Part shown: positions 1 through 4,642 of the stretch, piece after piece | Numbering within the stretch: the stretch's first letter is position 1 | How the letters are laid out: every line of letters begins with the position of its first letter | Position numbers and translations under genes: made by a program | NCBI GenBank assembly: GCA_022710255.1 | Contig: JAKLHG010000284.1 | Span: forward strand, 1 to 5,652 | Direction of reading: 5' to 3' | Origin: Candidatus Hydrogenedentota bacterium | GTDB lineage: Bacteria > Hydrogenedentota > Hydrogenedentia > Hydrogenedentales > CAITNO01 | Length of the DNA stretch: 5,652 bases | Notes under the pieces: generated by a model | What the model was told of the DNA's origin: nothing | Databases searched by the model: none | Seen by the model: only the letters and a program-made list of their open reading frames with translations

Positions 1-198
1 TGGGGCAATCCCTATATCCGCGTGTTGCGCAGCCAACTCGAAGCGTACATTGCCGAAAAACTGGGGACCGACTACCTTGCGAAACACAAGAACAAAAACG
101 AATTGCTCGCGATTAAGAAGGAAATGGCAGAACTTAATAAAAGGCTCAAGGAACTTCAGGAACGGAAGGCAGAAATTGAACAGGCAGGAAAGAAATAG
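1..198 (+). CDS. C-terminal end of an unrecognised protein with a coiled-coil tail (5' partial)
   Basis: An open frame runs from the first base of the window to a TAG at 196-198, giving 65 visible residues; the start lies upstream of the window. The visible part begins WGNPYIRVLRSQLEAYI. From about residue 30 it becomes a highly charged Lys/Glu-rich stretch with leucines at heptad-like spacing (KKEMAELNKRLKELQERKAE), which predicts a C-terminal amphipathic helix or coiled coil with no membrane segment. The next gene (stop at 268) is convergent, 69 bases away, and I see no convincing terminator between them. The W-G-N-P opening is reminiscent of the ends of some sulfatase-like enzymes, but that is too weak to name a family. 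The reading frame is well supported; the function is not. Confidence 0.65.
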   Translation, partial: WGNPYIRVLRSQLEAYIAEKLGTDYLAKHKNKNELLAIKKEMAELNKRLKELQERKAEIEQAGKK

Positions 199-267
199 CA
201 TCTCCCACCGCTGCGATTAATGGGGTGTCGGATACGCTGCCTCAATATATGACGGTCAGCAAATGGT

Positions 268-450
268 TCAGGGCTTAATATAGGCGTTCAAGCCTATAAT
301 GACGGGCTTATCATTAACCTTGGCACTCGTGACCATGTTGCCCCTGGTACTGGCAACCACCAGCGTCTTGCCGGACGCCGAGGGTGTGGGCGTTTCCAAA
401 TCAATCTCGATATAAAGTTTATTATCCCTGATTTCAACATTCATGGCCAT
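268..450 (-). CDS. Conserved small protein of unknown function (60 aa)
   Basis: This complete 60-residue gene starts at ATG 448-450. GGGAGA on the minus strand lies about five bases before that ATG. The second Met (codon 3) would be too far from this ribosome binding site, so the first Met is preferred. The protein is soluble, with no signal peptide or membrane segment. It has the pattern MNVEIRDNKLYIEIDLE, then PTPSASGKTLVVASTRGN, and ends VIIGLNAYIKP. From memory, small proteins with the SGKTLVVAS-x-x-GN and GLNAYI motifs occur in many unrelated bacteria and are annotated only as hypothetical. The alternating hydrophobic pattern suggests a small beta-rich fold. It is convergent with the gene ending at 198 and has a possible promoter of its own at 513-542. 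Function unknown; existence as a real gene is very likely. Confidence 0.85.
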   Translation of the reverse strand: MAMNVEIRDNKLYIEIDLETPTPSASGKTLVVASTRGNMVTSAKVNDKPVIIGLNAYIKP

Positions 451-512
451 GGCTGTCTCCCACTAGAGTTGGGTGAATTTCCCGTTGATTTCCGATTCTG
501 TTCGAGGGTACT

Positions 513-542
513 ATTCTAACATAGATTCTGGAGTATTGCCAT
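513..542 (-). promoter_or_regulatory. Candidate sigma70-type promoter for the 60-aa small protein
   Basis: On the minus strand there is a -35-like ATGGCA (537-542), an 18-base spacer and a -10-like TAGAAT (513-518, five of six consensus bases). Transcription would start near 506, leaving a leader of about 55 bases before the ATG at 450. This would let the small gene be expressed alone. It is a pattern match only. Confidence 0.4.
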
Positions 543-814
543 CGTTATGTTTTACATTAGGTAATGCCCCTGAATTTGCACCAGCTGTGATGGTTAAATG
601 TGGCCCGGCGCCCCCTTGGATTGAGGTATACCATGACGGGGAACTTACCTCAGAGCTCATGAAGGGCCGTTGGTCATAAATCTTTGTCACTCCGTAACCG
701 ATGAAAATGTAGACGCGGCATCCTGACGCGTTAAAGCAAATGGATGGCACTTCTATATTACATAACTGCCAGGTACGGATATATTTTCAGATTAGAAATA
801 ACAAGGAGGGGCTT
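543..814. other. Gene-poor stretch, no convincing gene
   Basis: This stretch lies upstream of the small-protein gene. Both strands stay open over part of it: a GTG frame at 473-679 on plus and a GTG frame at 511-750 on minus. Neither has a Shine-Dalgarno, neither product is recognised, and the minus frame overlaps the putative promoter of the small gene. The protein composition is irregular for both. It may be decayed coding DNA, but nothing here supports a functional call. Confidence 0.4.
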
Positions 815-889
815 GTGATTACTCAAGAAATCATTCCCTTGACAGAACTTATATTACTCGATCTGAATCCACGTATCTGCCTTTATTGA
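815..889 (+). pseudogene. 24-codon ORF with strong RBS, possible remnant of a ParB-like N-terminus
   Basis: A strong Shine-Dalgarno, AAGGAGG (803-809), is followed five bases later by GTG at 815-817. The frame encodes VITQEIIPLTELILLDLNPR and four more residues, then stops at TGA 887-889. The pattern IPLxEL...NPR resembles the start of ParB/sulfiredoxin-like domains, which typically read I-P-L/V-x-x-L...N-P-R. The rest of such a domain (including its GxxR motif) is not visible in any of the three downstream frames, so this would be a truncated remnant. It could instead be a leader peptide or a chance ORF. The Shine-Dalgarno is the strongest evidence. Confidence 0.3.
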
Positions 890-1169
890 AGTAACTAAAC
901 TGACGAGGTTCCCAGTCTGGGATACTCTTCTCCTATCTTACGAATCCATTGTGGAGAGTGTCTGAAAAATATAACATAGGTTACTGCGAGGGAGAAAAAT
1001 GGTGAAGAATTAAGAAAGCCTTGCCGGGTGTCATATATTCTTCAGATGTACTTTCTTGATTGATGCACGTACAAAATCAAGCCAACAAACCATGCACTCT
1101 ACCATGCACTAGTAGTTGTCCAAAAGGTGCATGTTTTGTCCTAAACTGACAATTCTGCGCAGAAATAAT
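890..1169. other. AT-rich gene-free stretch downstream of tRNA-Lys, with short repeats
   Basis: No reading frame of note on either strand. The DNA is visibly AT-richer than the genes to the right. The end nearest the tRNA has a 10-base direct repeat, accatgcact, at 1089-1098 and 1101-1110. An inverted copy of its core, gtgcatg, lies at 1127-1133. Two ttgtcc copies lie 20 bases apart (1116-1121 and 1136-1141), the second forming TTGTC-7 bases-GACAA (1136-1152). Such clustered repeats beside a tRNA 3' end would suit an old attachment region, but no integrase is present. Confidence 0.4.
1089..1110. repeat. Short direct repeat (2 x accatgcact, 12-base period)
   Basis: Two perfect 10-base copies, at 1089-1098 and 1101-1110, are separated by two bases, and an inverted core copy gtgcatg lies at 1127-1133. 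The arrangement is visible directly. A role as a protein-binding site, for example a recombinase or regulator site, is speculation. Confidence 0.55.
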
Positions 1170-1211
1170 AAAGCCTGTAAACCGGCGTTTCAGCCAATGT
1201 TTACAGGCTTT
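1170..1211 (-). terminator. Rho-independent-type terminator hairpin downstream of tRNA-Lys
   Basis: Perfect 13-base arms AAAGCCTGTAAAC (1170-1182) and GTTTACAGGCTTT (1199-1211) enclose a 16-base loop that contains a small GGC/GCC stem (1184-1186 with 1193-1195). The hairpin begins 15 bases past the tRNA CCA end. On the minus strand the stem ends in TTT followed by ATTATTT; on the plus strand the T run continues to 1212. It could therefore act in both directions, but its position makes it the terminator of the tRNA transcript. Confidence 0.85.
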
Positions 1212-1226
1212 TCCTAGCAAAAAAAC

Positions 1227-1302
1227 TGGTGAACGGGGCGGGGCTCGAACCCGCGGCCACCGGATTAAAAGTCCGATGCTCTACCGACTGAGCTACCCGT
1301 CC
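1227..1302 (-). tRNA. tRNA-Lys (anticodon UUU), CCA encoded
   Basis: The minus strand folds into a complete 76-base cloverleaf. The acceptor stem is GGACGGG/CCCGTTC (one G-U pair), the D arm GCTC/GAGC, and the anticodon stem TCGGA/TCCGG. The anticodon loop is CTTTTAA with anticodon TTT, and the T arm GCGGG-TTCGAGC-CCCGC. The discriminator is A and the 3' CCA is encoded at 1227-1229. The UUU anticodon decodes lysine AAA/AAG. The gene is single, with a terminator hairpin at 1170-1211. Upstream, a TATAGC-like -10 sits within about 15 bases of the 5' end, but no good -35 is obvious. The 3' half of a tRNA gene is a common target for integrating elements, and the AT-rich patch lies on that side. 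Confidence 0.97.
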
Positions 1303-1608
1303 ACAAGGGCTATATGCGGCTGACTGCCCCCGGAAACACCTCTATGTGGAAAGAAAACAATTTTTTAAAGGGTGTACGGCACATCACGATTGCTTCACTT
1401 CGTTCGCGACGACGATTTCTTGTATGCCCTGTCATTGCGAGTAAAACAAAGCACTCCGCATATGTTGCGGTAACTGAATGGAGCGTCAAAGCATCTTTCC
1501 ATTCACGCTCATGAAAAGTATAGCGATTTCAGGCGTCATAACGCAACTTTTGGTGAATACAGCGTTCCCGTTACCGGTGTTGCCGCCGCCGGATACCCGC
1601 CAAGGGCG
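1303..1608. other. Spacer between permease stop and tRNA-Lys, with repeat remnants
   Basis: No gene is supported here; the one 66-codon plus-strand frame (1314-1514) is low-complexity and lacks a ribosome binding site. The spacer must hold the tRNA promoter at its left end and the 3' end of the permease transcript at its right end. It contains a decayed dispersed repeat (1388-1510). No clear U-tract terminator for the permease gene is visible. Confidence 0.5.
1388..1510. repeat. Decayed dispersed intergenic repeat with crossed inverted repeats
   Basis: The segment contains gattgcttcacttcgttcgc (1388-1407), then tgtcattgcgag (about 1430-1441) and gagcgtcaaagcatcttt (1481-1498). These resemble the two arms of a palindromic family seen between genes of many environmental bacteria, with core text like TCATTGCGAG and GAAGCAATC. 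Two further inverted repeats cross each other: TGAATGGA (1475-1482) with TCCATTCA (1498-1505), and GAGCGT (1481-1486) with ACGCTC (1505-1510). The family assignment is from memory; the inverted repeats are visible directly. Confidence 0.45.
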
Positions 1609-2970
1609 TCACACGTCCACTTCGTCATAGGCGTTGGCCCTGGCATTCCAGAGCAGCATAAAGATGAGGGCGCCGGCCACGGCTACGCCGATGATGACGG
1701 CGTAGGCATAGTACCAGCCGAAATGCTGGGCCAGGGCGCCCATGCCGACCCCGGACACAATCACGCTGGCGTAACTGAACAGGCTGGTGAAGCCGATGGA
1801 GGTGCCGGCAAGTTTTTTGGTGGAGATGTTGGCGGCGGTCACGCCGGTCAAGGCCTGGGGACCGTAGATGCAAAATCCCGCCGCGAGCAGGGTCGCGAAG
1901 AGGACCCAGGCCGGGGCGGTCCCCGGCAGTATCCAGAACAGGAACATGAACAGCGCGGCGCCGGCCATGCAGAAGACGCAGGTACGCGGCGCGCGCCCGC
2001 CCATGTACCGGTCGGTGACCCAACCAGCCGCCAGCATGCCGATGATACCGGCAATCTCGAAGGCCGCCACCATCCAGCCGGCATGGTCGAGAGTAACCCC
2101 CTTGGATTCCTTGAGAAGCGTGGGCCCCCAATCAAGAACGGCGAAGCGGACCAGGTTGATGGTGAAATTAGCGCACCCGATCATCCAGATCAAGGGGTTG
2201 AGGAAGACCCGCTCGCGCAGAAACTGTTTGTCGACCGGCTCGCCGGCCCGGGCGCCTTTTATTTCCGTGCCGGGGATTTCCGGGAGGCCCACGGAGGAAG
2301 GGGTGTCGCGCAGGGCCCACAGGAGAAAAATCATCCCCGCGCCGGCGATCATCGCGGGCGCCCAGAAGCAGAAGCGCCACGCACCGGGACCGCCATAGGC
2401 CATGATATAGCCGCACAGGATTACAATCAGCCCGGCGCCGATGGAATGGGACGTGTTCCAGACGGACATCTTGGTCGCCAGTTCACCGGGCGGGATCCAG
2501 TGGGTCAGCAGGCGCGCACAGGGAGGAAACCCGCTGCCCTGAAACAGACCGTTCAACACCCAGAGCACACCGAAGACGCCGACCAGCGCCACCATGAAGG
2601 CCGGTCCGGAGGCGGTCCCGGAGAGCAGTGAGGCAAAGACAGGGCCGAATCCGAACGCGACGTTCACCAGAACACACAAGGCGAGTCCAATCGCCATGTA
2701 CCTCCGGGAATTCATCCGATCGCTCCAGTAGCCGTTCAGGAATTTCGAGAGGCCGTATACCAGCCCGTGCAAGGTCAAAAACAGGCCGAGGCTGGTTTTG
2801 GTCACGCCGAGTTCAGATTCGATGCCGGGCATGGCGAGGCTGAAATTCTTGCGCAGGAAATAGAACAGCATGTAGCCCGCCATGGTGGCGATGATGGTGC
2901 GATATTGCCAATATTTGAACCGTGCCGCGCTTTCCGACGGCGTCAACGGAACCTGTTCCTGAGGAAACAT
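1609..2970 (-). CDS. MFS permease of the organophosphate:phosphate antiporter (GlpT/UhpT-like) family
   Basis: This is a complete 453-residue inner-membrane protein with about twelve hydrophobic segments and a charged loop between the two halves (about residues 221-257). It aligns well with GlpT/UhpC-type sequences: YFLRKNFSLAMP (37-48), SKF then SDRMNSRR (75-90), PPCARLLTHW (149-158), WNTSHSIG (171-178), RDTPSSVGLP (221-230), LVRFAVLDWGPTLL (273-286), IYGP (368-371). Arg40 and Arg275 match GlpT Arg45 and Arg269, which bind the substrate phosphate; His175 matches GlpT His165. The substrate-binding core is therefore intact, and uptake of a phosphorylated small molecule (glycerol-3-phosphate, hexose phosphate or phosphoglycerate) in exchange for phosphate is likely. 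The exact substrate cannot be read, and a UhpC-like sensor role is possible. The start ATG has AGGA six bases upstream (2977-2980). The gene is monocistronic in this window, with a probable promoter at 3008-3049. Confidence 0.92.
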   Translation of the reverse strand: MFPQEQVPLTPSESAARFKYWQYRTIIATMAGYMLFYFLRKNFSLAMPGIESELGVTKTSLGLFLTLHGLVYGLSKFLNGYWSDRMNSRRYMAIGLALCVLVNVAFGFGPVFASLLSGTASGPAFMVALVGVFGVLWVLNGLFQGSGFPPCARLLTHWIPPGELATKMSVWNTSHSIGAGLIVILCGYIMAYGGPGAWRFCFWAPAMIAGAGMIFLLWALRDTPSSVGLPEIPGTEIKGARAGEPVDKQFLRERVFLNPLIWMIGCANFTINLVRFAVLDWGPTLLKESKGVTLDHAGWMVAAFEIAGIIGMLAAGWVTDRYMGGRAPRTCVFCMAGAALFMFLFWILPGTAPAWVLFATLLAAGFCIYGPQALTGVTAANISTKKLAGTSIGFTSLFSYASVIVSGVGMGALAQHFGWYYAYAVIIGVAVAGALIFMLLWNARANAYDEVDV

Positions 2971-3007
2971 GCCTGGTCCTTCCCGATAGCTGTTCTAACA
3001 GCCTTTC

Positions 3008-3049
3008 TTTATAGATACCAACGCGGACATTCCCCGCGACCCGGAATGT
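3008..3049 (-). promoter_or_regulatory. Probable permease promoter with inverted-repeat operator over the -35 position
   Basis: The minus strand has TATAAA (3008-3013) about 38 bases before the permease ATG, a perfect-looking -10. The expected -35 (3031-3036) reads CGGGGA, a poor match. That position falls inside an inverted repeat, ACATTCC (3027-3033) and GGAATGT (3043-3049), seven-base arms nine bases apart. A weak -35 overlapped by a palindrome suggests regulator control, possibly by an activator. This is inference from spacing; the repeat might instead form an RNA hairpin only if transcription begins further upstream. Confidence 0.4.
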
Positions 3050-3070
3050 TAAAGAAAACTATCCTAAGAC

Positions 3071-3297
3071 TTCCTGACCTCGACCGGGTTTGATAATAAT
3101 ATTTTGGAATTCATGTTGGCTCTTTTTTACAGTCCTCTTCGTATAGGCCGCAAGAAAGGGACAGACAACGAAATAGCCAATGTCAACAAAGTACCTGTAT
3201 CCCGGGGTTACTCATGGCTATTTCGTCATCAGTCCCTTTTTGCTCCGTTATTTTGTCTGTTTACGAGTGCCATATGCAATTCCAACGAGGTCAGGAA
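3071..3297. repeat. Nested quasi-palindromic element, about 227 bases, MITE-like
   Basis: A series of paired arms is nested around one centre. TTCCTGACCTCG (3071-3082) pairs with 3286-3297; TTGGAATT (3104-3111) with 3278-3285; TGGC (3117-3120) with 3269-3272; GCAA (3150-3153) with 3240-3243. AAAGGGAC (3155-3162) pairs with 3232-3239, and ACGAAATAGCCA (3168-3179) with 3215-3226. The last two arms are separated by a symmetric five-base internal loop. The centre (3180-3214) includes CCCGGG. The left arm carries a 21-base segment (3083-3103) with no partner. No transposase is encoded. The AAAGGGACAGAC text resembles sequence often found beside REP-associated (Y1/IS200-like) transposase genes, so a non-autonomous relic is the best guess. 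Confidence 0.6.
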
Positions 3298-3538
3298 ATT
3301 TGATCCTGCCCTGTCTTTCCCGCGAAGGCGGGAATCCAGTGCATTCATGGAAGTCTTCTGGTGTCTTTCAGATAACTAAACTTCTTGATTGTTATGGTGG
3401 CTACAAGCCGATAATATCCTGCCTTAACGTAGAAGGAATACATGATTCGGGTTTCGTTCTGCCGTATGCCTGTGATACGTATATGCCCGGACCAGCGTTA
3501 AAATCAACAGCCTATCCATGGACTTTGATCCCCCCGGT
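3298..3538. other. Spacer 3' of the metallophosphoesterase, no gene seen
   Basis: Apart from the palindrome at 3317-3334, I see no gene, RNA or clear U-tract terminator here. The plus-strand frames that cross it (3104-3379 and 3180-3554) run through the repeat element, lack ribosome binding sites and give irregular protein. The 3' end of the metallophosphoesterase transcript should fall in this stretch. Confidence 0.5.
3317..3334. repeat. Short GC-rich palindrome (TTCCCGC-GAAG-GCGGGAA)
   Basis: Perfect seven-base arms TTCCCGC (3317-3323) and GCGGGAA (3328-3334) flank a GAAG tetraloop, followed by TCCAG. This closely matches the widespread intergenic repeat with core ATTCCCGCG...CGCGGGAATCC seen in many proteobacterial genomes; the Neisseria dRS3 repeat has the same style. 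It is a dispersed repeat rather than a gene-specific site. It could also stabilise or end the metallophosphoesterase transcript about 200 bases past its stop. Confidence 0.6.
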
Positions 3539-4534
3539 CTACCCGGTGGTTTGAATATTCACTTCCAGGTAGAATCCGCTGGCGTTTTCCCTGGATACCA
3601 GTTGGGGGATGCCGTTTTTGATATCGAGCGATTGGCGGTGCGTGTGCCCGGCCAAAACCGCCAGCAGGTTCGGTGCTTCGAAGACCGCCCGGTAGAAGTC
3701 CAGGGTGACTTGCGTATGCCCCCCTGCCGACCATTTTTCGCGCCGTTCAATCTCATAATTACGGTCGGACTGTTCTCCCCATTCCGGATGGCCGCATCCG
3801 AATCCCATGGACCGCCCCGGCATATACAGGGGGATGTGCAGAAGCAGCAGCATGGGAAGGGCGCTATTCATCTGCGCCGTAAAGAATTCCAGTTGTTCGG
3901 GGAGAATTTCATAGGTCGAATTGTCAATGCATACAAACCGTATGCCGTTGTACTCATACGTCGCATACAAAGGGGAGTTCCCCTGGTACATGGGGGCCAG
4001 GCGCTCCGTTGTCCAGGTGTCGCGCAGTTCCCGCGAACTCCCTTTCATGCCCTCGTAGTGCCAGTCATGGTTTCCGGCAACATAGGCAAAAGGAATTCCG
4101 GTGGCGTCCAGTTGTTTTAGTACCCATCCCACGGCGGCTTCCGATGGGAAACTGAAAATGTCGCCGGTGAGGGCAAGAAAATTCGCTTTCCCCTTTCGGG
4201 CCCTATCCAGGGTCCACTCGAAACTTTCCTCCGCCGAACAGGTCTCGCCGGATTGAAAGTGACTGTTGCCTGTATAGGCGGCGGCCATGCGCGCGCTGAA
4301 TTCCCGGTAGGGCACACCGCGTTCATCATCCAGCGAGAGGTGCGTGTCGGTAATGTGAAACACTTTGGTGGGTTCGACCCGGGCGTGCGTATAGAGGGAA
4401 ACCTGATTTTGGTCCATTGAAAACGTACTCCGGTACTCGTTCGCGGGATTGCCCTCCGTGTCCGCCGCGGAGGCCTTCGCCGCCAGCCCCAGGCCGGTCA
4501 GCAACGAAGCGTTCATAAAGTCTCTTCTTTTCAT
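3539..4534 (-). CDS. Tat-exported calcineurin-like metallophosphoesterase
   Basis: This 331-residue protein starts at ATG 4532-4534. The frame stays open to a GTG at 4576, but that start lacks a ribosome binding site. The chosen start has AAAGG four bases upstream and places MKRRDFMNAS, a twin-arginine motif, at the N-terminus. A hydrophobic stretch and an AKASA|AD cleavage site (after about residue 23) follow, so export in folded form is expected. All metallophosphoesterase metal motifs are present: D-T-H (Asp63, His65), LTGD (Asp125), GNHD (Asn155, His156), LLLHIP (His233) and GHTH (His297, His299). It should carry a two-metal active site that cleaves phosphomono- or diesters outside the cytoplasm; the substrate cannot be told. 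The protease gene ends 108 bases upstream on the same strand, with a GC hairpin (4599-4613) between, so co-transcription is possible but not shown. Confidence 0.9.
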   Translation of the reverse strand: MKRRDFMNASLLTGLGLAAKASAADTEGNPANEYRSTFSMDQNQVSLYTHARVEPTKVFHITDTHLSLDDERGVPYREFSARMAAAYTGNSHFQSGETCSAEESFEWTLDRARKGKANFLALTGDIFSFPSEAAVGWVLKQLDATGIPFAYVAGNHDWHYEGMKGSSRELRDTWTTERLAPMYQGNSPLYATYEYNGIRFVCIDNSTYEILPEQLEFFTAQMNSALPMLLLLHIPLYMPGRSMGFGCGHPEWGEQSDRNYEIERREKWSAGGHTQVTLDFYRAVFEAPNLLAVLAGHTHRQSLDIKNGIPQLVSRENASGFYLEVNIQTTG

Positions 4535-4598
4535 CGTACCTTTATCCGGGGGTTGTGATTGTGTTTCATGCCCCACGGGACGGGGTAGAACACTGCCA

Positions 4599-4613
4599 GC
4601 GGGCCCTGCCCGC
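4599..4613 (-). other. GC hairpin between protease and metallophosphoesterase genes
   Basis: GCGGGC (4599-4604) and GCCCGC (4608-4613) form a six-base-pair GC stem with a three-base loop. It lies about 30 bases past the protease stop and 65 before the metallophosphoesterase start. There is no T run after it on either strand, so it is not a standard intrinsic terminator. It could slow or partly stop readthrough, or be incidental. Confidence 0.35.
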
Positions 4614-4642
4614 GCTACTCCTTGGGCAAGACATCCACCGTA

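Noticed and set aside
199..267. Possible terminator between the convergent genes
   Set aside because: Only a weak CACC/GGTG pairing is visible with no stable stem and no T run.
1089..1110. Possible CRISPR-like repeat
   Set aside because: Only two 10-base copies with a two-base gap; there are no spacers and no cas genes in the window.
1314..1514. 66-codon plus-strand frame between tRNA-Lys and the permease
   Set aside because: No RBS; it runs through the tRNA promoter region and a dispersed repeat, and the product is Arg/Ser-rich without recognisable features.
1723..2631. 302-codon plus-strand open frame opposite the permease
   Set aside because: It is a GC-rich antisense shadow: the product is Gly/Pro/Arg/His-rich with no family features, while the minus strand encodes a clear twelve-helix transporter with conserved motifs.
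3518..4120. 200-codon plus-strand frame opposite the metallophosphoesterase
   Set aside because: The opposite strand carries all metallophosphoesterase metal motifs; the plus product has no recognisable domain or RBS.
4535..4576. Upstream GTG start (4574-4576) for the metallophosphoesterase, adding 14 residues
   Set aside because: No Shine-Dalgarno precedes the GTG, and it would place a polar extension before the twin-arginine motif; the ATG at 4532-4534 has AAAGG upstream and starts MKRRDF.
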